From contig MNCI01024118.1 in the NCBI GenBank assembly GCA_015680685.1, positions 9,433-73,432 on the forward strand: a DNA stretch of 64,000 bases, read 5' to 3'. This document shows, piece after piece, positions 1 to 10,152 of this stretch (positions within the stretch are counted from its first letter, which is position 1; every line of letters starts with the position of its first letter). Below the pieces are notes generated by a model, which saw only the letters and a list, made by a program, of their open reading frames with translations, did not search any database and was not told where the DNA came from. The position numbers and the translations under genes were made by a program. The stretch is from Gnetum montanum (taxonomy: Eukaryota; Streptophyta; Gnetopsida; Gnetales; Gnetaceae).

Positions 1-1
1 C

Positions 2-316
2 AATGGATGTTTGCAAAATGATGGAGAAGATATTGTTAATTTAAAATTGAATATAGAAAATGAAAGTTTTGCAAATGGAACAATCCTTATAGATGACGGT
101 AAATACAATGATCTAAACTATGGTATTACTCATGGATTGGAAAGGAGATGCATTGGTACTGACATAGAGGTAAATCTAAAATTATGCTTTGATTCAATTC
201 ATGATTTACCAAGCAACAGTAATGCATGCAAAGAAATTTGCGGAAATGGTGATTCAGCAACTGATCTACAGGCATCAGTAGATTTTGCAGAAGTGCTAGG
301 GTTTGTTGATCTTTAA
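2..316 (+). pseudogene. Possible 3' end of a host coding exon, unknown product
   Basis: A frame is open from the window edge to a TAA at 314-316, about 104 codons with no internal stop. The composition is protein-like (Asp, Glu and Asn rich, with a few scattered cysteines) and shows no low-complexity bias. No family is recognised. It lies about 200 bp upstream of the left LTR of element A, so it may be the last exon of a gene whose body is outside the window. It could equally be a chance frame in AT-rich DNA. The weak minus-strand frame at 126-401 looks less protein-like. Confidence 0.3.
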
Positions 317-353
317 CAGTTTCTATTTTTGTATGCAATATAATTGAAATAGA

Positions 354-518
354 ATGGTGAAACCGATTATTTTCTTTGGCCCCAAGATCGGTGGCGTCCA
401 TGCCGGGCGTATTGTGATAGAGCCTTGTAAGGACACAGTTACAAGGATGGCAGAGGGGGAGCTCTCATTGTCGTTGCTGCTTCAATTAAAACAGGAACCA
501 CAATCAGAGCTTCATAGC
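354..518 (+). pseudogene. Gene-like open frame cut by element A, left part
   Basis: An ATG at 354 opens a frame that runs 55 codons straight to the LTR boundary at 518. It includes a basic-hydrophobic start (MVKPIIFFGPKIGG) and a later Leu-rich, Gln-rich stretch. If element A and one copy of the 5-bp target site are removed, the frame continues without a shift at 16461 and stops at 16542-16544. That in-frame junction is what the target-site reading predicts, but the product (about 82 codons) is short and not recognised. Inference: element A landed in a transcribed or recently coding host segment. Confidence 0.3.
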
Positions 519-1864
519 TGAAACACCACAAAATTTTGAGCTTAGAACTTTTCAAAAAAGAATCAAGCTAAGTCATGATGCTCCCTAGCATGACTAAAGC
601 TTGAGAACCCCACAAACAGCTTCAAGCAGAGTCAAAATCAATGAGGAGCAGTTCCTTGGGACCCGACGATGACCACGACAACATCTGCTATCAAACCTGG
701 CAACTTCGGAGCTTAAAACACTTAGTTTACACTAATTATGTATTCTCAGCATTTACGCCTAGTGTATACGCCTGATGTTCACAGCGTATACGCTCAACGT
801 AGACACCCAGCGTACATGCCTCACAAGTATGATCAGCCTGTATGACTGATGCATACGTCCAGCATGCAATCCCCGAAGATGGAAATAGCACTACAGAGCA
901 AGATTTGGTACAAGGCAGCAATTCACATGAACAGAGCATCCATTAACGTATACACCTAGCATCCATCAGTGTATATGCCCAGCATCCATCAGTGTATATG
1001 CCTAGCGTATAAGCCTAGCATCCATCAACGTATACACCGAGCGTATACGCCCAGCATACACCAACATATACGCCCGCTTGTTGCAGCGTATACGCCGAGC
1101 GTATATGCCCAGCATACACCAGCGTATACGCCCAGCGTATACGCCCACCTGATGCAGCGTATACGCCCAGCAAATGTAACATGTACACTTGTAAATTTTA
1201 TTCTTTCGCACCCGGTCAACGCGCCATGTGTCACCCAACCTAAGTCTAACGTCAAAACCTGTATAAAAATCCCAATTTTTCACTAGATCGAGGTTGGTTG
1301 GAAATTTTGAGCAAAACCAGAGAGAAAACAGAGATGCTAAGAACCAGAGCATAGAACTTTGTACGCTGGACTTCAACCTTGTACGCTGAGCATACAGCCT
1401 CTACGTTGTGCCTACTGTTTGAACCAACCCATAGTCATCCCTACATCCACCAAGGCTATTCGTCCGCCTTATGTCAAAGCCACAACTGCATTAGACCGGT
1501 GCATTGTAACTCTCATTTTAAAATAGCATTGTTACATTTTCTTCCTAAAATCTGTTACAGTTTTGCATTAATTGTTGCATGTATACTATTTACGCTCTTT
1601 TACATTTACGCTCCATTTACATTAGTTACATCGTTTACGCCTCGCAACACATCGGTTACGTTGTTTACGTATTACCCAACGTATAGCACTTCGGTGTACA
1701 TTCGGGGAAATCCTTGCCTAATCTGCGTGCAAACCACTCAAGGTACTCTACCTTCGTTAAATTCCAGCTTGCCCTCAGGTGAAGGTAGGGTCTTCTGTGC
1801 ATGTCCGGTGATCCCCCAGTTTTTGTTTCCTTCCATCCGGAGATCGACGATTTCAGACGGTACA
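519..1864 (+). repeat. Left LTR of element A
   Basis: It begins TGAAACACC and ends CA just before the primer-binding site; the partner LTR is at 15070-16455. The U3 part (about 740-1170) is an array of short units built on the palindrome GCGTATACGC. A TATA box, TATAAAAA, lies at 1262-1269, so transcription should start near 1295. The downstream part is rich in TTTACGCT units. The two LTRs differ mostly by CG to TG or CA changes and by gains or losses of array units. Confidence 0.93.
740..1170. repeat. GCGTATACGC palindromic array in U3 of element A
   Basis: Many copies of the 10-bp perfect palindrome GCGTATACGC and one- or two-base variants (GTGTATAC, GCATATAC) are strung together with CCA or CCCA between them. 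They occupy U3 immediately upstream of the LTR TATA box. Open frames on both strands here, with repeated YTLGVYA or AYTPSVYA peptides, are only translations of this repeat. The same motif recurs at the antisense gene promoter of this element (8640-9560). Confidence 0.9.
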
Positions 1865-1869
1865 GAAAT

Positions 1870-1887
1870 TGGTGCTAGAAGGAGGTC
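1870..1887 (+). other. Primer-binding site, element A
   Basis: TGGTGCTAGAAGGAGG lies five bases after the LTR end. It matches the sites in C (21592) and D (38715) except for a C-to-T change that destroys a CpG. I could not assign the tRNA from memory with confidence. Confidence 0.8.
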
Positions 1888-2656
1888 CTCTACCTAAAAC
1901 TTACTATGCTCTAGAAGTCCCAGCATCTACGCTGTTGAGTATACTCCAACCCTATCTGCAAACCTCCTAGTGTCTATGTTGCTCAGTCTAAAACTTACTG
2001 TCTTCATACACCCTAGCATCTACGCTGTCGAGCGTCTGTGTTGCTAAGCTCACGCCAACTCTGTCTACAAATTCCCAACGTCTACGCTGCTGACCATATG
2101 CCAACTTTGTCTGCAAACTCCCCAGCATCTATGCTGCTGAATATACGCCGTCCGCTATACACTGTAGACCCTGTCTATGCTATATGCTGACCCTGCACAT
2201 TTTACACTGTAGACTTTGTCTACGCTGCACACACAACTCTGTTTACGCTGCTAACACACACGCTACTCACTTTATGCTGTAGACTTTGTCTATGCTACAC
2301 ACAAGACTCCATCTACGCTGTCTACGCTACTGCTAAGTTTACGCTGAACACCCTACACCATAAACTCATTTACGTTGTCGTCCGTATATGCTACGCTCTG
2401 TACGCTGTAAACCCTGTTTACGCTGTACACTAACATTGTCTACATTGCTTAGCGTATACGCTGTACGCTTTACACTGTAGATTCTCTATGCTACTGCTAT
2501 ATGTTGTATACCTATATGCTGCCCTTATACACTGGTTGTTGAAGCCTATACGCTAAAACCTAGTTTATATGTTGTACACCACCAACATAGGTTTACGCCA
2601 CACTAGGTATACAAGTTTCATATCCCTTCGTTGTGTCATATTCTCAACCGTTCATC
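1888..2656 (+). repeat. Untranslated leader of element A with degenerate CTACGCTG repeats
   Basis: The leader between primer-binding site and gag start consists of loosely repeated units containing (T)CTACGCTG, TGTAGACCCTGTCTACGC and similar. No sustained reading frame is present. Repeat-rich leaders also occur in C (50-bp units) and D (120-170-bp units), with unrelated unit sequences. Confidence 0.7.
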
Positions 2657-4261
2657 ATGAACACCGTAAACACCACCGCTACAACCACCCAGGTCACCGA
2701 CATCGTAGGCACCATGGCTATCCAACAGCCTGTGGTTCAACAGCCCATGGTACAACCCATAGTGGGGCCTTGTTGGTCCCTTAGATTGCAAGGGAGGAAC
2801 TCATCATCTAACATCATAACTCAAGACCAGTACAACTTCATATGCATGAAAATACAAGCCGGCCTAGCTGTGGACCGAGCCAAAATAGAAGTAAAGAGGC
2901 AATACGAAATTTTCCATAGGGGAGGACAAGAGTTCATCCCTTCCCCATATGACATCATCCCTCTTCCAGAGCCTTACTCAGAGCTCATCACACATCTCCT
3001 CCTGCAAAGGAGCTAGTTGCTAGATCAACCTATAGTAAATCCTCAACCGGAAGAGGAAGATGAGTTCGCTGCCCAATCTGAGCATGAAGACTCATACCAC
3101 ACACATAGCCCACAAACTTATATAAACCCGTTGTTTCACCCATTCACGGGTGAAACTACGTCCCTCCAGCCATCTGGAATCACACAAGTGCATGTGCCTC
3201 AACAAGACGCAGCCACTCTCAACAGTAGAGATCTAGCGATGGCTCTAACACAGGTCACACAAGCGCTTAAACAAAAGAACACTTCACTGAGCCTATACGA
3301 CCTAGTGTTAGCATCACAAACCCATCGCGAAGCTTTAGTGCGCATGTTAACATCTATCCCAGTGAGTGAGGACTTGCCTCTAAATGAACTTTCAATTCAT
3401 GCGATAATGTACTCACCTCAAGGGTAAACCTCCAAGCCACTAAGTTTCCACAATAACAACATCAAGTTGGATGAGAAAACAGGAGAGATAACAACAGCCC
3501 CTATGCTTATAACAATAAGAGTAAACCAATTCAAGATACATAGGGTCCATGTAGATGATGGAGCTACCACAAACATAGTGCCATATCCCATCGTCGAACA
3601 ACTAGGGCTCACAGAGCTAATCAGACCAACCGCCACCACATGCTTGAAATCATTCAGTGGGTCATGCGTGATAGTTAAAGGCACCGTGACCTTAGACTTC
3701 ATAGTAGGGGACCAATTCCCCACATCCGTCGACTTTGTAGTAATCGATGAGATGCCAGGATTCAACCTAATATTAGGAAGGCCCTGGTTAGCCCAACTGA
3801 AAGTAGTCTCATCCCCTATACACCAAGAGATTCATCTACCTTATGAAGGTGGTGAAATCATCATACATGGGGAGGCTGCTACACCCATCATCTCATTGTA
3901 CATAGACACAGACCAAGGTTCAGAGGTTAAGCTCGAAGAGCCTAGACAGCATGACATAAATGAACAACAACCGGTAAGCGATAATCCTTTAAACACAGAA
4001 GAAAACCCATCCAAAATAGAAATACCCAGGCTTGACATTGTACATACGCAACCTCACTTAGAAACCACAACTGACATAGAAACCGTGATACATGCAGAAG
4101 TGCATGAAAACACTAACGCTGAAACAATTCCATTAGACGTCCCTTGGGCTGAATTACCATTCAACGTGATCAGCAAAGGGGACGCTGAATATAGAATCAT
4201 ACCCGCTAACTCTACTCCCAATGTTAAAATGCGAAAAATCAAAAAATTACTAAACCAATAA
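2657..4261 (+). pseudogene. Element A gag-protease, most of gag deleted
   Basis: One frame runs from ATG 2657 to TAA 4259-4261, with nonsense codons at 3014 (TAG) and 3425 (TAA). The first 180 or so codons match the N-terminus of element C gag, including SLRLQGR and the acidic EFAAQSEHEDSYHT. At about 3200-3235 the sequence jumps to the segment just before protease (ALTQVTQALKQK). About 2.5 kb of gag is therefore missing, including the capsid-like region and zinc knuckle. The protease part keeps the aspartic protease signature VDDGATTN (about 3551-3575) and the flap-distal FNLILGRPW. The protein could not build particles. Confidence 0.88.
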
Positions 4262-4424
4262 AAAACAAAAACTCCATGGTCCGAAATGATGTTAAACTAC
4301 AACTAGTCTGGGACGACGTTAAACTATCATGTCTGCAATGACATAAAACTAGCCACGATCAGAAATGGTCGATCAACCGAGAAATCCACCTGTGTCATTC
4401 GAAATGTCCCTTGCTTACGCTGGG

Positions 4425-4545
4425 GCCCGAAATGGCCTTAAACTATGCATATGGCCCGAAATGGCCTTAAACTAGTGCGAATCTGGCATGAAATGGCCTT
4501 AAACTAGTGTGAATCTGGCCCAAAATGGCCTTAAACTAAATCATC
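4425..4545 (+). repeat. GGCCCGAAATGGCCTTAAACTA tandem repeat after protease
   Basis: About four units of roughly 25-33 bp, each containing GAAATGGCCTTAAACTA. They lie between the gag-protease stop and the 3' end of the antisense gene. Looser units with ACGTTAAACTA start at 4280. Equivalent TAAACT blocks stand at the same position in C (26100-26370) and D (43420-43480). Confidence 0.85.
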
Positions 4546-4869
4546 CACTTATACTTTTTTTTCCTCTCCAATTCCGGCTCACTGTTCGAATTTACACTTG
4601 CATTTCCATGCTGCCAATAACAATTTTCGCGATTATCTTTCATTTATCATTATACTCTGACTTATAATTACATCCGTGCATTACACTTAAACCATAAAAA
4701 CAAACCAAAACATTTTACATTGTCGTGTCATGTTTGCAATCAAACTCAAAATCAAACAAAAGATTTTTTATACATGAAATGATGTACAAATACAAGAGTT
4801 AACTAGTTTCATTCATCTAAATTTACAAGTCCCGTATAAATTTGAGTTAGAATAATTTCACAACAAAAG
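4546..4869 (-). other. 3' flank of the antisense gene of element A
   Basis: AT-rich sequence between the TAAACT block and the stop codon of the antisense gene. It should hold that gene's 3' untranslated region and polyadenylation site. No canonical AATAAA is visible on the minus strand, so the end of the transcript cannot be placed. Confidence 0.4.
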
Positions 4870-6255
4870 CTAAACATCAGGGACAGGAGGATCATCCCGT
4901 TTGGACCCATTGGCATCATGGGCCCCCGTTCCACTGGGGCCAACTTTGTGGACATCGTCACCGCCTTGATCCTGAAAATGAAAAAAGAGACAATCAACAT
5001 AAGAATAAAAGAAAGACAACACTTTCAAACATTATGCAGCAAATGAATTTCATACTAACAAAATGCTTACCGTAGGGGATCCCCCTAAGCCGAATTCTAG
5101 TCGGCGAAGGATTTCCTCTTCCGAGACACTGGTCCAATCGGTCCCATCAAGGCCTAGGTCGACATCTGCCAAGGCCTTCCCCTTGTCAACAACTGACTAA
5201 GTGGGACGTTTTAAAGGGAATTCACCCACCGACACCTCCCCATAAGTGGTTGTAATCATCCTTGTAGGCGATTCCATCTCAACAGTTGTGTTTTGAGCAA
5301 AGGTATCGAATGCAGAGCGCAGACCCAGACCCTCCACAAACATCTCCAGTTGACGCTTTTCAATAGATACCTCTTTCAATGATTTCTTATAATGATGCTT
5401 GTGGTTCTTTTCATCCTGACCCCATTTTCATACCTTGGAAGTGAAAGCTTTCCAATATTGGCACTTGAGGTTTAGCAGATCCACCTGGGCCTTACGCTCT
5501 GCTAGTCTCCATGTCAGTGACACGTGGCGATTGAGTAGGTTCCAGTATCTAGTATACGTGACCTTGGAAGTCCGCCAAGAGCGATCACCACTTAGTTTAG
5601 TAGAGGCGAACTCATACCGAGCCTTGAGATCGTCATGCTCAACTGACAACTCGGAAACCTCCTTCTCCTTTGCTTGAATTTGTAACCACAACTGTTCGAT
5701 GGAACGCCAACAGGTCCACAACGATTTGGCATTGTGAACGAGACCTTCTGCCACTTTGTCATAAACTGGCCTTGGCACCTTCTCGACTTCTGGGGATAGT
5801 GTGAGAAAACTCTCTACGCTAATTGTCTCAGAAGGATCCCACCTCAGTTTAGCACCTATGCACATGAAAAGAACAAATGCTAAAGCGACAAAAACAGGGT
5901 GTGAAACTCTAAAGCTGCAAACAACTAGAAACATATATACCTATCTCAGGGTGAGCTTCCTGAATTCATTCAACAACTTCCTCAGCGATACCAGCCACAA
6001 AATCCATTTTTCTTGGCATCTATGTCCAAGTAAATGGCCCATGAGTGAGAGACGGACTAACCTCTGTGGTCCTTTCAGGGGGAACCATTTTCATGGGCAC
6101 GTCCAGTTTCATTATTCTGGTTTCACTACCTTCTTCTGGAAGGGATGAAAAAATAAAAGTAAAACACCATGAAACAACAACTCACAAAGTAACATAATAA
6201 AATGAATGAAAACATACCGTGTTCTCAGTCCCCTTCTGGGTTTGGAGGGTCACAA

Positions 6256-6368
6256 AGGTCCAACCTTCCCTTGAGGAAGCTACTAAACATTTCATCGACA
6301 CCACTCTGGTNGAAGGTCCAACCTTCCCTTGAGGAAGCTACTAAACATTTCATCGACACCACTCTGGT
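6256..6368. repeat. 55-bp direct duplication around a single N in exon 5
   Basis: A 55-base sequence at 6256-6310 is repeated exactly at 6314-6368, separated by N, G, A. The single N suggests an assembly or gap-closing artefact and not a biological duplication. The equivalent exon in element C (27781-27990) has only one copy. Confidence 0.9.
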
Positions 6369-8102
6369 CATCCACCAGTTCAGTCTCCGTGGTGTCTTCC
6401 CGTAGCTCCTCCATTTTTTCTGCCTGATCCTTGCCGGCCTCCTCCTCATCAGTCACTAACTCTATTGAAGCTTCCTCCTCTTCAATGATAGTCTCTAATT
6501 CCTGCCAAATCACTTCTCGAGTCAAGTCTGAAGGCATCAGTGGCATGTAAGTGGTCAAAGTAAAAATTATGAATAAGAAGAAAATCATAAAGTAACAAGT
6601 GTACTGATTTTACTTACCTAGGACAGGCATCTTGAACCATATGCACTTCACCCATGGCTCGTCCACATTTGAGGCCTCCTTGGTTGAACGTTCACGCTTT
6701 GTCAGCTTCGACTTGGCCTTGCCAATGGTCTCTTTGATGACCCGTTTTGCTCTTTTTGCAGTATAAGGCACGTCGTCTGGTTCCAACCTCACACTGTCAC
6801 GTGTGTGGATTGAGGTACCAGATGATCCCCCTGTCGTGATAGATATGGATTCATCAATTCCCTTAGGTGCATCTTGGGACTCGGCTGTTTCAAACAAATG
6901 GTTGATCCATGGGAAGGATAATTGACCTTGATCCCATAGAACATACTTATTGTCCACATGAACCACCAGAAACTCGGCTAAGCGGCGAAGATAATCAGCA
7001 AAGAAGACAAAGGTAAAGTGGGATTGCACCTCGACATTTGAGCGTAATTGCACTATCTCCTTATGCAGGCCTGACAACAAAAATTGGATCCAGTTATAAC
7101 ACATTCCAGTTTATAGGACGGTTTGCATAATATGCACAACCTCAACACCAAGACTCCACACCTGGGAAAGGGATTTAGGGAATACCCGTGCCCTAAACAG
7201 GGGATATAATTCATTAACTTCCTCAAATTTTAACTTCCCCTGCATAGGGAATCCCTTAGCACCCTTGCTAACGCCCAACCAGTCCTCTAATTCATGAACC
7301 ATATGAAGCTCTTTATGAGCCCTGTCCAAAGCTACACTTATACCATCCGTTGGTACACCAAACAGGTTCAAAAAGAATTCAGGCGACAAATGGAAAACTA
7401 TCTTAACATCCTTAATCCAGGTGCTATAGTAAGAGACAGACTCGTCGAAGGAATCCATGATCCTGATCATTTCTGCTATCGACACATCAGGGCTCGAGGT
7501 TGTAAAGAGCTCCATAAGGCTAGCATCGTCTATACAATGGACGATGGACGGTGGGGCATGAGTGCGCAACCATTTTTGAGCCTTATTGACCTCCCCAAAC
7601 TTCATTGACAGGGTAGTCTCAGTTCGTCCTGTTGTGATAGGGTCCCCGCCAGGAGGGACATCAACTGTAAATACAATTCAAAATCATCATATCAACATAA
7701 CCCCTGGCAGTTGAAAAAACATGTTAACACATTTAGAAAATATTGTCACTTACCTTCAGTAGTGGACTTAGAGGTGCTACCCAAGTCAGAGTCACGAGTA
7801 AAAATTGGTCCCTTATGTGACCAATCTCCATGCAACCATCCACGAGCTTTGCACAGTGCGAATGCTCTAGAGAACCGTTTGTGAAAGTGGACAATATCAC
7901 CCTTGGTTTAAGCTAATACAGCTCCATGAAGGGTGGGATCCACCATAAAGGTCTCTAGAGCGGTACGAGTTAGAGCAAGTCCATCATCCTCAATGCATGT
8001 TCCGTCTGGGTTAACTTGGGGCCTACAAAAGAATAGATGTCAAAATAGAAGCAAATGCCAAAAGACATAAAAAATAGAAACAATAAGCTTAAATGATCCT
8101 AC

Positions 8103-8552
8103 CTATCCACCCGGTACACTGTGCCAGGAGGGTTCTAGAACAGCATGTATGCATGCGCGGCTAAAAACAGGGTGTTGTTGAGATAATCATGCCCTCGCAG
8201 CAATTGGGCCCACACACGCGCTAATGGGTGTGTAGACCTAGGCCCGCCAGAAGAACCATCCTCGGTTACAAACGGCCCCTCATCAATGTCTTCCATGAAG
8301 ATCGCGACACCCTCTGAGGCTCCCGGCAACATCGCCTCAAGCATGCTCCGGGCCACTTGTTCTTTCATGTGTGACCAGGTCACAACCTTGAATCTGTCCA
8401 GCATGAAGGCAAGGAATTCACAGGCCCCCTCCCTGAACCAGATCCCATTGTTGTCAACAGTCAAATTAGGGGTAGGTTCATTGACCTCAATGGGGCCAAA
8501 CCACGTCAATACTCCAATGCGCTCAACCACCAGGAGAAAAGGTTCGGTGTCC
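8103..8552 (-). other. Exon 2 of antisense gene A: FCP1-like (NIF/HAD) domain, catalytic residues lost
   Basis: The 150-residue exon has the order of plant FCP1-like HAD phosphatases: a motif-I-like strand (LLVVERIGVLTW, where the family has D-x-D/N-G), GACEFLAFMLDRF and VVTW, where the family has RPG-x-x-EFL and a WSS motif, then RVWAQL, NNTLFLAA and NPPGTVYRV, where the family has a DD-S motif followed by NPP. The nucleophile Asp is Glu here and the paired Asp of the last motif is absent. Known of the family: these enzymes dephosphorylate RNA polymerase II tails or other proteins. Inference: a captured host domain that is now a pseudo-enzyme. One nonsense codon precedes NPPG. Confidence 0.55.
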
Positions 8553-9177
8553 CTCCAAGCAACCAAAATGCCATGGTAAATCAGCCATACATAAAAATGA
8601 AACAAAATACAAAATTTCACGTTGCAGGAAGACACTTAGAAAAAATTACCAACTGTTTATGCTTGGCATATACGCTACCTAACTCGGCATATACGCTGCC
8701 AAGAACTATTTACACTCGGCGTATACACTGCCTAACTCGGCGTATACGCTGCTAAAAATCGTTTTCGCTCAGCATATACACCGTAAAAACCCTCAGCGTA
8801 TACGGTGTGTAAACAGTCTACGCTGAACACTGTGTAAATAATTTATGCTGAACACTATGTAAATAGTCAGCGTATACACTGTGAAAATTGTCTACGCTTC
8901 CGACTGATAAAATCATCTACACTTCATGCTGGTAAAATCATTTACTCTTTGCATTGACAAAACAGATTACACTACAAATAACTTAAGCTATGTACAGTAT
9001 ACGCTCTATGCTCTAGAGACCATCTATGCTGTGAACTTACGCTTAGCGTATAGAAACCATCTACGCTAACTCTCTACACCAGGTGTATACACCGAAGCCC
9101 TCTACGCTACCGAGACTATCTATGCTACGAAACACGTACAGATGAAAATAACTAACAGAGGTAGGATCAGAGCCTAC
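8553..9177 (-). repeat. Intron 1 of antisense gene A, filled with GCGTATACGC-type repeats
   Basis: The 625-bp first intron is far longer than the other introns (80-99 bp). It is made mostly of CGTATAC and TCTACGCT units, the same motif family as the LTR U3. Intron 1 of element C (30022-30452) is the same in kind, with regular 37-bp units. A 5'-proximal repeat-rich intron could act as an enhancer; that is inference. Confidence 0.75.
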
Positions 9178-9359
9178 CTATGTGATGATCCAAGCCACGA
9201 TGGAACCCTTGGCTTGGGCAGACACTGCAGCATGGCCTCGCTCTCCTCCATGAAAGTCAGGTCAGGTCCCTTCCTACCCTGGCCTTCCACTTCCTTCCCC
9301 TTGCCCATTTCGGCGTCCTCTAGGCTGGGATCGACAGATTTACGCTGAGGGTCGAAATC

Positions 9360-9640
9360 ACTCACGCCTACGTTGAGCCTCTACGCCGAGTTGGATTTTC
9401 TATGCTCACGCTAAGTTGGGACATCTATGCTGATGCTTTGACCTCTACGCTCTGTGTTTACGCCAGGGTTTGGTCATTCACGCTTATGATCGGGGTTTGC
9501 TCATTTATGCTTATGCTCAGGGTTTAGTGGTTTACGCTTACACCGGGTCGTCTATGCTTATGCTTATGCTCACTGTCTACAATTACTTCAAATTTGTAAT
9601 GTTTGCAAATGAAACCCCAGCCCTTTATATAGAGCTGCCG
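9360..9640 (-). promoter_or_regulatory. Promoter of antisense gene A
   Basis: A TATA box, TATATAAA on the minus strand at 9624-9631, lies 316 bp upstream of the exon 1 ATG at 9308. Between them are TCTACGCT and TTACGCTTA units related to the LTR repeats. Element C has TATAAAAG at the corresponding place (30762-30769) and D has ATAAATAG (48156-48163). Conservation of a TATA box on the strand opposite to gag-pol supports independent transcription. Confidence 0.65.
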
Positions 9641-9824
9641 CTGCCGTTTCCTTGCATTATCTTTCTTTTTATTTTTTTTATTACTCATTTTGCTTAAATT
9701 TAGTTAAAAATACAAAAAATATATATATTTAAAACAAAATAAATACTACCACATCCTGATTCCCCTGTACGCCCAACCTCAGATGTCCACGCCGAACATT
9801 CCAGCGCAAACTCTACTGTGTACA

Positions 9825-10065
9825 TTATACGGCCCAGTATGGCCTTAAACTGCCATGATGGCCCGGTATGGCCTTAAACTGCCATGATGACCCGGTATGG
9901 CCTTAAACTGCCATGATGGCCCAGTATGGTCTTAAACTGCCATGGTGGCCCGATAAGGCCTTAAACTACCACATACAAACCACCTACGACCCGGTATGGC
10001 CTTAAACTGCCACCCACGGCCCGGTAAGGCCTTAAACTGCCATGCATCTCGGTGTGATGATAAAC
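9825..10065 (+). repeat. CCCGGTATGGCCTTAAACTGCC tandem repeat before RT
   Basis: Six to seven units of roughly 28-30 bp, each with GTATGGCCTTAAACTGCCA. They lie between the antisense gene promoter and the RT exon. The unit shares GGCCTTAAACT with the block after protease (4425-4545), so the two ends of the antisense insert are marked by related repeats. Confidence 0.85.
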
Positions 10066-10152
10066 CACAATCATGCATGTACACACGACATACGCTACCA
10101 GAGAACATGGAATAATACCTGTTAGCTCATTCTACTCTCTATTCATTGGCAG

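Larger units (their letters stand above)
4870..9308 (-). pseudogene. Antisense eight-exon gene carried by element A
   Basis: Minus-strand exons, 5' to 3': 9308-9178, 8552-8103, 8022-7754, 7664-6618, 6527-6218, 6135-5941, 5855-5071, 4971-4870 (stop). Introns 2-7 are 80-99 bp and intron 1 is 625 bp, all with GT at the donor and AG at the acceptor; codon phase matches at every junction. Examples are donor GAAG/GTAAGTGAC and acceptor TTGTATTTACAG. The roughly 1,070-residue product would have a short basic start, an FCP1-like domain (exon 2), a linker, a domain like putative plant transposon proteins (exon 4), an acidic part (exons 5-6) and a charged, probably coiled-coil region (exon 7). About seven nonsense codons (exons 2, 3, 4, 6, 7) and a 55-bp duplication in exon 5 make this copy dead. 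It fills the gap between protease and RT. Confidence 0.8.

Noticed and set aside
736-1376. Overlapping open frames on both strands with repeated YTLGVYA / AYTPSVYA peptides
   Set aside because: They are translations of the GCGTATACGC array in the LTR; the same happens at 15278-15877, 20401-20837 and 36264-36699.
3418-3765. Minus-strand frames opposite protease (also 25179-25628 and 42677-43097)
   Set aside because: Shadow frames of protease; no splice-site context and unrelated to the antisense gene exons.
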